Origin: CAVWDI01 sp046259385
Lineage (GTDB): Bacteria; Chloroflexota; Anaerolineae; Anaerolineales; UBA4823
NCBI GenBank assembly: GCA_046259385.1
Contig: JBJYWI010000158.1
Coordinates: 1 to 64,000, forward strand
DNA: 64,000 bases
Direction of reading: 5' to 3'
Position 1 is the first letter of the stretch; each line of letters starts with the position of its first letter. The position numbers and the translations under genes are program-made. Shown here piece after piece: positions 19,371 through 28,369 of this stretch. The notes below the pieces were generated by a model. The model was given only the letters and a program-made list of their open reading frames with translations. It had not been told where the DNA came from and did not search any database.

Positions 19371-20543
19371 ATGCATATCGAAGATGGCAATTTGCGGGCT
19401 TATTTTGATCAGGAACTAACCCCTGAAGAATATGAGAATATAAGAGAACACCTGACTGATTGTCTCCAATGCCAACAGAAGGCTGAAAATTTGAAAAACG
19501 AAATCGAACGGGTTCATCGAACCTTGAATTTCATCGAGACTGGGAGTTTAGGACAGCCACTAGATTCAAAAGAAGCATTAGCAAAAATGAAAACCCACGT
19601 TCAGGTATTACAGGAAAAGGAAAATAACATGTTTACAAAATTGTTTTCATATATACCGCGCCCTGCATGGATAATCCTTGCGGTCATCGCATTACTGGTA
19701 TTTGGATTGACTTTCTCCCAAGTAAGAGCAATAGCAAACACTTTCCTTGGGTTATTCAGGGTTGAGCAGGTGCGTGTGGTTGAATTTCAAAGCGAAAACA
19801 TGCCTGAAAAACTGGGCTCTTCGTCCCAGTTTGAATATATGATGTCAAACCAAGTTAACATCCAGGAGTACGGTGAGCAACAGGAAGCTACAGACGCTGC
19901 TGAAGCAACCAGCATGGCTGGATTTTCAGTCCGACTGCCATCAAATATGGATGATGTGTCATCGTTAAGAGTTATCCCAGGCGGATTGGCAACCTTCAAT
20001 ATTGATTTACAGCAAATTAATACAATCCTTGCTGATATCGATATGTCCGATATAAAGCTCCCAGAGAATCTGGATGGCGCGAACATAACCGTTGAGATAC
20101 CAGCAAGTGTTGAAGCTCGCTATGGGGAGTGCGATTTCGAAGAAAAGGGAGGGGAATCCAAATCTGGTTCTGATGACCTCTATCTTGCTTCCTGTACATC
20201 ATTGATTCAGGCACCCAGCCCTGTAGTTGAAGCGCCTCCTGATTTGGATATAGTAAAAATTGGCGAAGCCTTCCTTCAGATCACAGGGATGAGCCCTGAA
20301 GAAGCATCGGATTTCTCCCGGAATGTGGACTGGACAACCACGCTTCTCATTCCAGTCCCCCGCAATAATTCTGAACATGAAGAAATAGCAGTTGATGGGG
20401 TGACAGGAATATTCATCAAGCATTACGAGTACAAAACTGGAGATATGTATCTGCTTATCTGGATCAAAGACGGCATAATACACGGATTAGCAGGTCCGGG
20501 TGATAAATCGGACGCCCTGTCGATCGCAAATTCTTTAGAATAA
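19371..20543 (+). CDS. Zinc-finger anti-sigma factor with large extracytoplasmic domain
   Basis: 390 residues after a strong GGAGGAG site. The N-terminal anti-sigma domain has the ZAS motif HLTDCLQC (H-x3-C-x2-C). One membrane helix lies at about residues 98-117 (IILAVIALLVFGL). The roughly 260-residue outer part is unusual in length and contains a segment (TTLLIPVPRNNSEHEEIAVDG) followed by a strand-rich end reading YLLIWIKDGIIHGLAG, which resembles sensor-like domains of anti-sigma factors in Chloroflexota. It should sequester the sigma factor encoded just upstream. The signal is unknown. Confidence 0.82.
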   Translation: MHIEDGNLRAYFDQELTPEEYENIREHLTDCLQCQQKAENLKNEIERVHRTLNFIETGSLGQPLDSKEALAKMKTHVQVLQEKENNMFTKLFSYIPRPAWIILAVIALLVFGLTFSQVRAIANTFLGLFRVEQVRVVEFQSENMPEKLGSSSQFEYMMSNQVNIQEYGEQQEATDAAEATSMAGFSVRLPSNMDDVSSLRVIPGGLATFNIDLQQINTILADIDMSDIKLPENLDGANITVEIPASVEARYGECDFEEKGGESKSGSDDLYLASCTSLIQAPSPVVEAPPDLDIVKIGEAFLQITGMSPEEASDFSRNVDWTTTLLIPVPRNNSEHEEIAVDGVTGIFIKHYEYKTGDMYLLIWIKDGIIHGLAGPGDKSDALSIANSLE

Positions 20544-20570
20544 CTACCTGAAATTTGCTGATATCCTTGA

Positions 20571-20619
20571 ACAGGTAGACAAGACAGAAGGGCTACCTCG
20601 TCTACCTGTATCTGTTTTT
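20571..20619 (+). terminator. Rho-independent terminator after the sigma/anti-sigma pair
   Basis: ACAGGTAGAC at 20571-20580 and GTCTACCTGT at 20600-20609 are perfect inverted repeats of 10 bases with a 19-base loop, followed by CTGTTTTTA. It separates the anti-sigma gene from the ABC exporter genes. Confidence 0.6.
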
Positions 20620-20643
20620 ACCGTTTGCCTTTATACTTACTGT

Positions 20644-21564
20644 ATGGGATCAGCGCCGCCAATTCAAACTTTCAGCCTTTGTAAGGAATACGGCGGTAAA
20701 CTCGCTGTTAAAGACCTAACACTTACGATAGAGAGGGGGGAAGTATTTGGTTTTTTAGGTCCTAATGGGGCAGGAAAGACCACTTCAGTCAAAATGCTGC
20801 TCAACCTGATCGCACCCACAAGTGGCGAGGGAAGCTTATTTGGCGCCCCTCTGGATAACGTAAATATACGAACAAAAATTGGCTTCCTGCCAGAACACTT
20901 TCGCTTCCATGGATGGCTGCGGGCGAATGAATTCCTTTTATTGCATTCTGATCTCTACAGAATTCCACGCGATGTATCTAAAGCGCGGATCCCCGAACTG
21001 CTTGATCTGGTAGGTCTTAGCAGGCATGCCGATAAAAAACTCAATACATTTTCAAAAGGGATGCTTCAACGTATCGGGCTTGCCCAATCAATTCTGAATA
21101 ACCCCGAGCTTGTGATTCTTGATGAGCCCACTTCAGGTCTGGACCCTGTTGGTCGCCGCCTTGTCAGGGATATTATTAAAGAATTAAGCCAGCGCAGCAC
21201 AACCGTATTCCTGAATTCACACTTCTTAAGTGAGGTTGAAGTTACCTGCAACCGGGTTGCATTTATCAAAAGTGGAGAAATTGTAAAAATAAGCAATCTG
21301 AACGATCTGTTTGAGGGAACCCTGCAAGTCGAATTGAAAGCAACCAATTTAAATCCAGAAACAATTTCCGGATTATCCCAATGGTGCACGGATATTCACC
21401 TGGAAGGTAGCCGTCTGACATTCCAGGTAATTGGGGAATCAAAACTGCCTTTAATTAATCGATATCTTGTAGAGAATGACGTGGAAGTTTTTTCCCTTAA
21501 ACCACAACAACTTTCTCTCGAGGACTTGTTTATACAAATTGTTGGTAGCGAAGGAGAATTATAG
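20644..21564 (+). CDS. ABC transporter ATP-binding protein
   Basis: 306 residues. Walker A GPNGAGKTT, signature FSKGMLQRIGLAQ, Walker B LVILDEPTSGLDP and switch His NSHFLSE are all present. The C-terminal 80 residues form the regulatory extension found in CcmA/NatA-type exporter ATPases. It pairs with the permease encoded 42 bases downstream. The substrate is unknown; antibiotic, lipid or protein export are all seen in the family. Confidence 0.88.
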   Translation: MGSAPPIQTFSLCKEYGGKLAVKDLTLTIERGEVFGFLGPNGAGKTTSVKMLLNLIAPTSGEGSLFGAPLDNVNIRTKIGFLPEHFRFHGWLRANEFLLLHSDLYRIPRDVSKARIPELLDLVGLSRHADKKLNTFSKGMLQRIGLAQSILNNPELVILDEPTSGLDPVGRRLVRDIIKELSQRSTTVFLNSHFLSEVEVTCNRVAFIKSGEIVKISNLNDLFEGTLQVELKATNLNPETISGLSQWCTDIHLEGSRLTFQVIGESKLPLINRYLVENDVEVFSLKPQQLSLEDLFIQIVGSEGEL

Positions 21565-21606
21565 CTCCGCTATACCGCATATCGCAAAAAATAATTTAAC
21601 CCGGAT

Positions 21607-22458
21607 ATGAGCATTGTCTTCACCATCTCTCGACTGACTTTTTATGAGGCTTCCCGCAGGAAGGTTTTACTCGCTGCTGTTGGGCTCGGTTTGTTGTTCT
21701 TGATTATTTACGGGATCGGCTTTCATTACCTAATCTCTGACCTGGAGCAGAATATAGGAATTAGCAACCGGCTTCAATTGAATGAAATTCGTAATTTTTT
21801 GTTAACAGCCGGCATGTTTGTGATTCACTTTCTGGCTTCAATAATGACAGTCTTAATTTCAGCGGACACGCTATCCGGTGAGATAAGTTCCGGCACCATT
21901 CAAACAATCGTAACAAAACCGGTTCGAAGGTGGGAGATTCTGTCTGGGAAATGGCTGGGGTTTGCAGTGATGCTGACCTTTTATCTCCTGCTGATGGCTG
22001 GGGGTGTCATGTTAATCGTATTTGTTCGCACTGGTTATACCGCTCCCCACCCGCTGAGAGCCATAGCGTTATTGTGGCTGAATCTTTTACTGTTGCTTTC
22101 AATCTCCCTGCTGGGCGGGACAACATTTTCAACTCTGACAAATGGTGTTATCATCCTGGGACTCTATGGCATTGCTTTCATTGGAGGTTGGATCGAGCAG
22201 ATCGGATCATACATGTCCGATATTTCAACAAGCCAGATTGCCAGAAATATTGGGGTGGTGACCAGCCTGATTATGCCGAGCGAAGCGCTCTGGAGGCGCG
22301 CTGTCCACGAAATCCAATCCCCGCTTGTGGCAGCGATAGGTTTTTCCCCGTTCACTTCCGCATATTATCCAAGTCTGGCGATGGTAATATACGCAGCTTG
22401 TTACACAATTGCCGCTTTTGCATTTGCAATCGTTCTATTTAAACGAAGAGATTTATGA
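21607..22458 (+). CDS. ABC-2 type permease
   Basis: 283 residues with about six hydrophobic helices. The N-terminal MSIVFTISRLTFYEASRRK, followed by SGEISSGTIQTIVTKPVRRWEIL, is the ABC-2 membrane protein pattern. It forms the transport channel with the ATPase at 20644. No fused ATPase or periplasmic partner is nearby, which supports an exporter role. Confidence 0.85.
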   Translation: MSIVFTISRLTFYEASRRKVLLAAVGLGLLFLIIYGIGFHYLISDLEQNIGISNRLQLNEIRNFLLTAGMFVIHFLASIMTVLISADTLSGEISSGTIQTIVTKPVRRWEILSGKWLGFAVMLTFYLLLMAGGVMLIVFVRTGYTAPHPLRAIALLWLNLLLLLSISLLGGTTFSTLTNGVIILGLYGIAFIGGWIEQIGSYMSDISTSQIARNIGVVTSLIMPSEALWRRAVHEIQSPLVAAIGFSPFTSAYYPSLAMVIYAACYTIAAFAFAIVLFKRRDL

Positions 22459-22509
22459 ACAATGTCTTATTATTTCGATTTGATTGCTTGAAGATCTCAA
22501 CTTCAATTA

Positions 22510-23075
22510 TTGGCTAGCAAAAAACAAACTCAAATAAATATAGTTCCTCCCCTGCCAACTTTCACTGGCAGTTATGCTCTGGAGCTGCACCTTTTCCAAC
22601 CAAAAAAATTGTCGTTGGGCGATTAGGTCAATATTGTTTTGAAAAAGGAGTGTATATATACCTGGGCAGCGCAAACGGTTATGGAGGAATCAAAGCCCGC
22701 TTGGGGCGGCACATCAGTGGAAAACCCCTTCAAAAGCACTGGCACATTGATTATCTAAGATGTCTCGCACATCCAACCGCATACAGTTACATTTCAAACG
22801 GGAGTGTAAATCCACCAAGAAAACCAATTGAGTGCTGCTGGAGCCAGATGCTAGCATCCCACTCCAAAATGCATATGCCTGCACTAGGTTTTGGCGCTTC
22901 TGATTGTAATTACGGGTGCAAATCCCACCTGCTTTTTTACGCACAACCTGATTTGGAAAACAGCAAACCTCGATCCACAATTCTGAAATTGCCTTCCTTC
23001 TTACTCGACCTTGCATTTGCAATTAACGCTCCTGCAGACGAAATTTTTGAAAACACATACCTGATAGCAGAATGA
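22510..23075 (+). pseudogene. GIY-YIG domain protein (DUF123) with a frameshift at a poly-A run
   Basis: The N-terminal part is readable from a TTG at 22510 as VPPLPTFTGSYALELHLFQP. A single missing A in the seven-A run at 22602-22608 moves the rest (IVVGRLGQYCFEKGVYIYLG, then SANGYGGIKARL) to the next frame. The downstream frame alone has no ATG, GTG or TTG before GTG 22650, which would cut into the domain. Remaining features of DUF123 are intact: KHWHIDYL, CCWSQML, FGASDCNYGCKSHL. DUF123 proteins resemble GIY-YIG nucleases and often accompany endonuclease III. A homopolymer sequencing error is as likely as true decay. Confidence 0.7.
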
Positions 23076-23185
23076 CTTAAGAGTGTAGCAGCATGTAAAG
23101 AAGGTGTGGAGTAAATAAGGAATACAGCTTCCCAGCCTTCTTGAGGTAAAATTGGGGGAATTTACCACGATCTTTGGAGAAAATA

Positions 23186-23749
23186 TTGAAAAAACCGATA
23201 AAGGATTATGCTTTTTTATTAACCATATCCGGCACAATAATACTGCTGGATCAGGTTACAAAAAATCTCGTCAGGTCGAATCTGCACTTCGGTGAGATCT
23301 GGCCGCAAAATCACTGGATTGTCAATTACGCCCGGATTGTTCACTGGAGCAACACCGGCGCTGCGTTCGGGATGTTACAGAATTTCGGTATTGCATTCGC
23401 AATTCTAGCGGTTGTTGTTTCAATCGCAATCCTGATTTATTTCCCAAGAATACCGCGTAATGACTGGTTGTTAAGGTTGGCTCTTGCCTTGCAGCTTGGT
23501 GGAGCAATTGGAAATCTGATCGACCGGCTTACCATCGGACACGTCACTGATTTCATTTCGTTGGACAGCTTTGCTGTATTCAATATCGCTGACGCGAGCA
23601 TATCCATTGGCGTTGCCCTGCTTGCGGTCAGTCTGATTCAGCGCGAGCGGAAAGAAAAGTTAGAAAAGTCCCAATTAACCGAAGTGGACAACCAAAATTC
23701 TCAAGAATTAGTTCCTAACCCACCCTTCGAGGAACTCAAGGGTGAATGA
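23186..23749 (+). CDS. lspA: Lipoprotein signal peptidase (signal peptidase II)
   Basis: About 187 residues with four membrane helices. Family motifs are present: LLDQVTKN, NTGAAFG, GAIGNLIDRLTIGHVTDF and FNIADASI; the Asp residues of NLIDR and NIAD are the aspartic protease dyad. I chose TTG 23186 because GGAG at 23176-23179 is well spaced for it; TTG 23174 would overlap that site. It removes signal peptides from prolipoproteins. It overlaps the next gene by 8 bases, so the two are co-translated. Confidence 0.92.
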   Translation: MKKPIKDYAFLLTISGTIILLDQVTKNLVRSNLHFGEIWPQNHWIVNYARIVHWSNTGAAFGMLQNFGIAFAILAVVVSIAILIYFPRIPRNDWLLRLALALQLGGAIGNLIDRLTIGHVTDFISLDSFAVFNIADASISIGVALLAVSLIQRERKEKLEKSQLTEVDNQNSQELVPNPPFEELKGE

Positions 23750-24668
23750 CCGATCTGTAATATTTATTTTTGATGATGAAAAGGGTCAACGCCTTGACTT
23801 ATTCCTTGTAAACTGCCTCCCAGAATTCTCCCGCTCCAACATTCAGCGATTAATTAAAGACGGAAATGTAACCATTGACGGTAAGATTGCTGACAAAACA
23901 GGTCGTTTGCTCTCGAGCCCATCGACCATACAGGTCACTATACCACCCCCCATCCCGACAGATCTAATTCCGGAAGAAATCCCTTTAGATATCATTTTCG
24001 AAGATGAAAATGTACTAGTAGTCAACAAGCAAGCTGGAATGGTAGTTCACCCAGCTGCTGGTCACAACTCCGGAACCCTGGTTCACGCTGCGCTAAGCCA
24101 TGCGCCTGCGATGGAAGGAATCGGTGGAGAAGGCCGCCCAGGTGTGGTACACCGGCTTGACAAAGATACTTCAGGGATCTTGATCCTCGCAAAAAATGAT
24201 AAAACACACAGATGGCTCCAGAATCAGTTTCGTGAAAGAAAGGCAAACAAAACATACCTGGCGCTCATTGATGGAACTCTCCCGACACAAACCGGCCGGG
24301 TCGAAGCGCCAATTGGCAGGGATGAGAAAATGCGTCGTAGAATGGCGGTTGTACCACCTGGCAAAGGCCGCGATGCAATCACCGAGTATAAGGTTGTAGA
24401 ATCTTTCCCGGAACACAACCTAGTTGAAATCCACCCTATTACCGGGCGGACCCACCAGATCCGTCTGCATATGGCTTTTTTGGGATGTCCGATAACCGGG
24501 GACACTATTTACGGCAGACGGCACCCTTCCCTTCCAGTAGAGCGATTTTTTCTACACGCCAGAACCCTGGGAATCAGACTTGCACAAGAGGGTGAGATGC
24601 GATATTTTGAGGCTCCACTGCCAGAAGCGCTCGAAGAAATTCTTGATCAACTAAGAAAGGCTGCCTAG
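23742..24668 (+). CDS. rluD: RluD-type 23S rRNA pseudouridine synthase
   Basis: 308 residues starting at GTG. An N-terminal S4 RNA-binding domain (about 10-75, RLDLFLVNCLPEFSRSNIQR) precedes the catalytic domain, with the signature HRLDKDTSG (catalytic Asp) and the C-terminal GRTHQIRLHMAFLGCPI. lspA-rluD coupling is common in bacteria. The precise target uridines cannot be assigned from sequence alone. Confidence 0.9.
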   Translation: MNDRSVIFIFDDEKGQRLDLFLVNCLPEFSRSNIQRLIKDGNVTIDGKIADKTGRLLSSPSTIQVTIPPPIPTDLIPEEIPLDIIFEDENVLVVNKQAGMVVHPAAGHNSGTLVHAALSHAPAMEGIGGEGRPGVVHRLDKDTSGILILAKNDKTHRWLQNQFRERKANKTYLALIDGTLPTQTGRVEAPIGRDEKMRRRMAVVPPGKGRDAITEYKVVESFPEHNLVEIHPITGRTHQIRLHMAFLGCPITGDTIYGRRHPSLPVERFFLHARTLGIRLAQEGEMRYFEAPLPEALEEILDQLRKAA

Positions 24669-24748
24669 GGATAAACCCAAACCCAATAAGCATATCAGCA
24701 TGAGTAAAGAATGATATTAATTTCCCACCTAATTAGCTGGAGAACGTG

Positions 24749-25789
24749 ATGAAAACTGTAGATCTTCGATCCGACACGGTAACACAACCAACTCAAGAGA
24801 TGCGTGAGGCAATGTATGAAGCTCCAGTTGGAGACGATGTTTATGGTGAAGACCCCACGATAAACCGCCTTCAAGAGATGTCTGCTGGAATGTTGGGAAA
24901 ACAAGCTGCATTGTTCATCCCTTCAGGTACGATGGGCAATCTGGCAGCAATTCTTGCACACTGCACCCGGGGCGATGAAGTTATTCTGGGCAACCTTTCG
25001 CACACCTTTCTGTACGAGTGTGGAGGCATATCTTCTCTGGGGGGAGTGCATTCGCACCAGCTTCCAAACAGACCCGATGGGACGCTGGATATTCAAGATA
25101 TCCGATCTGCGATTCGGAGTGATGATGCGCACTTTCCGGTCTCAAGGCTTATCGTTCTTGAAAACACCCATAACCGCTGCGGAGGAGTCCCAATCGAGAA
25201 TGAATACATGCGCGCTGTCGCCAGTCTCGCTCACGAATACAATATTTCAATGCATCTGGACGGTGCAAGAATTTTTAATGCTGCGGCAGCCCTTGAAGTC
25301 GACCCCATGGATCTTTCTGAGCAATTCGACTCGGTAACATTTTGTTTGAGCAAAGGCTTATGTGCTCCTGTTGGTTCTGTTTTATGCGGCTCTGAGGATT
25401 TTATTTACCGTGCCCACCGCATCCGCAAACAGCTTGGTGGAGGAATGCGCCAGGCAGGCATACTTGCTGCAGCTGGGATCATCGCATTGGAGAAGATGGT
25501 TCCAAGAATTGGTGAAGACCACCAGCGCGCTCGAACGCTAGCCCAGGGTTTAAATTCGATTCCTGGGATCATTGTTGACACAGAACAACCTGCAACCAAT
25601 ATGGTTTACTTCAACATGGATAATCAGAACACCCAGATCAACGCAGCCCAGCTTGCAGCCAAGTTAAACCAGCTCGGAGTAAAGGTCGGTCTCGTGGACG
25701 CAAACCGTATCCGTCTGGTAACTCATTACTGGATTAACGACGAAGCGGTAGAATACACCGTCGAAGCATTCAAGCAGGCTCTGCAATAG
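24749..25789 (+). CDS. ltaE: Low-specificity L-threonine aldolase
   Basis: About 346 residues. ATG 24749 is preferred over GTG 24746 given GGAGAA upstream. Family landmarks are VDLRSDTVTQPT at the start, GDDVYGEDPT, FIPSGTMGNLAA, HLDGARIFNAA (PLP-contacting Asp/Arg) and the PLP lysine in FCLSKGLCAPVGS. It cleaves threonine or allo-threonine to glycine and acetaldehyde using PLP. Confidence 0.9.
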   Translation: MKTVDLRSDTVTQPTQEMREAMYEAPVGDDVYGEDPTINRLQEMSAGMLGKQAALFIPSGTMGNLAAILAHCTRGDEVILGNLSHTFLYECGGISSLGGVHSHQLPNRPDGTLDIQDIRSAIRSDDAHFPVSRLIVLENTHNRCGGVPIENEYMRAVASLAHEYNISMHLDGARIFNAAAALEVDPMDLSEQFDSVTFCLSKGLCAPVGSVLCGSEDFIYRAHRIRKQLGGGMRQAGILAAAGIIALEKMVPRIGEDHQRARTLAQGLNSIPGIIVDTEQPATNMVYFNMDNQNTQINAAQLAAKLNQLGVKVGLVDANRIRLVTHYWINDEAVEYTVEAFKQALQ

Positions 25790-25819
25790 GGCTGACATGT
25801 TATAATATTAGGTCAATTC

Positions 25820-25850
25820 AGGCTGGGATAATCCAATCTCAGCTTGTTTA
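25820..25850 (+). terminator. Possible terminator after ltaE
   Basis: AGGCTGGGAT and ATCTCAGCTT pair over ten bases with two G-U wobbles and a six-base loop, then GTTTATT. The T-run is weak, so the call is tentative. Confidence 0.4.
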
Positions 25851-26084
25851 TTAATGGTTAATTAAAAATTGTACCTCTCACATTTTTGTCCATATGATTA
25901 ATATCAGGATTTGTACAGGGTGGATATTTACAAAAAATACTTATCCAGCTTATTCTAGCAATTCCCGTGAGGAGACCTTACGCACAGTTCAATTACCTGC
26001 CATTATCAAATCACTGATAATAGATTTCAATGCTAACCACTTTACAATGAATAAGTCTAATCGCATATCAGGAGATATTTCGCA

Positions 26085-26921
26085 ATGAACGATTATTTCA
26101 CCCTTGAACAATTCGATGAAACTGCTGACATTATTCGCGGTCTGACCGAAATTTCTCCAAGGGTAGGACTGATTCTTGGGTCTGGTTTGGGACCACTGGC
26201 GGATTCCGTGGAAGATCGGAATGCCATTCCATACAAAAAACTGCCGAACTGGCCAGTGCCCACCATCGAGGGTCACTCCGGTCAGCTTGTGCTGGGAATT
26301 CTCGAGGGGGTACCTGTGGTAGTTATGCAGGGAAGAGCTCACTACTATGAAGGGTATAGTATGCCTCAGATTGGATTTCCTGTACGTGTCATGCAAAGGC
26401 TTGGAATTGAAATACTCATAGTCACAAACGCAGCCGGTGCGGTAAATCCGGATTTTATTCCAGGCGATGTGATGTTGATTACTGATCATTTAAACTTAAT
26501 TGGAATTGCTGGCGCAACACCATTAAGAGGTGCAAATATAGACGAAATTGGACCAAGATTTCCTGATATGGGTCAGGCGTATGACCGCGAACTGTCAAAT
26601 CTAGCTCGCAGCATTGCTAAGGAAAAAAGGGTCACACTCAGAGAAGGGGTATACGTATCACTGGCAGGCCCCTCGTTTGAAACACCAGCAGACCTGCGCT
26701 TTCTCCGGACGGCAGGTGTTGATGCGGTAGGCATGTCAACGGTTCCGGAAGTGATTGTTGCCAGACATGGAAACACCAGCGTTCTCGGTTTCTCCGGTAT
26801 CAGCAATAAAGCTAATCTTGACGGAGACACCCTTACAACCCACGAAGAAGTGCTTGCTGCCGGAGAAATAATTGTTCCCAAATTACTGGTTATGATCCGT
26901 GAAGTCCTGTCTCGTTTATAA
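26085..26921 (+). CDS. Purine nucleoside phosphorylase, type I
   Basis: 278 residues. Motifs include LILGSGLGPLAD (phosphate site), EGHSGQLVLG, MQGRAHYYEGYSM, TNAAGAVNP, SLAGPSFETPADLRF and the base-binding end GFSGISNKANLDGDT. It is the trimeric inosine/guanosine type and splits purine nucleosides with phosphate for salvage. It has good AGGAG spacing before the ATG. About 295 bases without a gene separate it from ltaE. Confidence 0.9.
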   Translation: MNDYFTLEQFDETADIIRGLTEISPRVGLILGSGLGPLADSVEDRNAIPYKKLPNWPVPTIEGHSGQLVLGILEGVPVVVMQGRAHYYEGYSMPQIGFPVRVMQRLGIEILIVTNAAGAVNPDFIPGDVMLITDHLNLIGIAGATPLRGANIDEIGPRFPDMGQAYDRELSNLARSIAKEKRVTLREGVYVSLAGPSFETPADLRFLRTAGVDAVGMSTVPEVIVARHGNTSVLGFSGISNKANLDGDTLTTHEEVLAAGEIIVPKLLVMIREVLSRL

Positions 26922-27005
26922 TGAAACCCGTGAATTGCATTACGCGCAAATACACAAGCTGTAAAAGTATGGACTCAGTTAAAATTTTCATTCATCCGGA
27001 GGGGA

Positions 27006-27716
27006 ATGGAAGAAGCGATCGGCTTTTTTACTGCTTTTGAATTCTGGATATATCTGCTTATCGGGTTAGCAGCACTATTCTTTATTCGGAAATTTGTCCT
27101 TTCCTGGCAAGAATTAAAAGATGCAGCTTTTGGACTCGAACGAGAGAGCGCTCAATCACGGTTGAACCAGGCCGCCTCGGTTTTAGTTCTGCTGTTGACG
27201 ATGGCAGTTTCAGAATTTGTTTTGGTCTACTTTATCTCGCCCGCAATACCTGCAGCCTCCGCTATACCTACCCCCACGATAAATCCACTCTCAACCGCTA
27301 CCACGACAGTTTCCGCAGAAATGGCAAACCCTGAAGAAAGCGGCATGTCTGAAGAGGCGCTGCCTCCTGCATCAGCAATTGGAGAAGGCTGTATTCCTGA
27401 CCAGATAATGGTATCATTCCCGATCGAGGGACAGGAGGTCAGCGGGGTCGTTGAAATACTGGGAACTGCGGATATTTCAAATTTCGGCTTTTATAAACTA
27501 GAGATCAAACGACCGGAGGAAACAGTGTGGTTAACGCTGCAGGCTGGAAACCAGGTCGTACGGGATGGAAAGCTTGGTGACTGGGATACCCGAAGGCTCA
27601 CACCTGGGGAATATCAGCTAGGGATGGTCGTGGTTGATAATCAAGCCCAGGCTTCCCAGCCTTGCATAATAAGAATCCTTGTGGTGAGAGCCCCAGAAGA
27701 GACCGGGGTACCGTAA
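27006..27716 (+). CDS. Membrane protein with two helices and Ig-like outer domain
   Basis: 236 residues. Helices lie at about 11-27 (FWIYLLIGLAALFFIRKFV) and 57-78, with a charged cytoplasmic loop between them. A Pro/Thr/Ser-rich linker (about 80-120) is followed by a beta-rich domain with Cys residues (GCIPDQIMVSFPIEGQEVSG to about 230). I do not recognise a family; the outer part resembles the Ig-like domains attached to membrane anchors in Chloroflexota. It starts after GAGGGG and ends 10 bases before the GNAT gene. Confidence 0.7.
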   Translation: MEEAIGFFTAFEFWIYLLIGLAALFFIRKFVLSWQELKDAAFGLERESAQSRLNQAASVLVLLLTMAVSEFVLVYFISPAIPAASAIPTPTINPLSTATTTVSAEMANPEESGMSEEALPPASAIGEGCIPDQIMVSFPIEGQEVSGVVEILGTADISNFGFYKLEIKRPEETVWLTLQAGNQVVRDGKLGDWDTRRLTPGEYQLGMVVVDNQAQASQPCIIRILVVRAPEETGVP

Positions 27717-27726
27717 TTGAATAATT

Positions 27727-28272
27727 ATGGCTGAAATCCAGATCCGCTCTGCAATTGCCAGCGACATTGCTGCGATTATCCATATGGAACATAACTACGA
27801 GACAGATTATGTCCTGCAGATGGATATCCATACTTCAAGGGACCAGAATCACAACACAACCACATTCCGGAGAGTGCGCCTGCCGCACACCCAAAGGGTT
27901 GAATACCCCCGCCGTCCAAAAACATTACTGAATGACTGGACAAATCGTCCAGGGCTTCTTGTAGCATCCCTTCAGGATATTACAGTTGGTTATGTGAGCT
28001 TGAGCCTAGATGTTGCTCCTGGCACAGCCTGGATCTCCGATCTGGTTGTTGAACGGCGATTACGCCGGAAGGGTATTGGGACAACACTGCTTTTCTCCTC
28101 TTTGGAATGGGGAGCTAATCACGCCTGCCGGTTGCTGGTGCTTGAGATGCAACTAAAAAACGACCCAGCCATTAGATTAGCGCACAAGTATGGATTCGAT
28201 TTTATTGGCTTTAATGATAGATACTACAGTAATCATGACGTGGCAGTATTCTTTGGCAAATCTCTTTTGTAA
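27727..28272 (+). CDS. GNAT family N-acetyltransferase
   Basis: 181 residues. The acetyl-CoA-binding motif A appears as VVERRLRRKGIGTTLL (about 100-115), followed by RLAHKYGFDFIGFNDRYY at the C-terminus, as in RimI-like enzymes. The acceptor is unknown. Confidence 0.82.
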   Translation: MAEIQIRSAIASDIAAIIHMEHNYETDYVLQMDIHTSRDQNHNTTTFRRVRLPHTQRVEYPRRPKTLLNDWTNRPGLLVASLQDITVGYVSLSLDVAPGTAWISDLVVERRLRRKGIGTTLLFSSLEWGANHACRLLVLEMQLKNDPAIRLAHKYGFDFIGFNDRYYSNHDVAVFFGKSLL

Positions 28273-28369
28273 TCTGCAAGATCGAGCTCCAGTATTAAGC
28301 CTTGCGATTCCCGAGCATTTATATTTTCAATTCCCGGCATTTTAACCGTGATTGATAATATCCATATTT

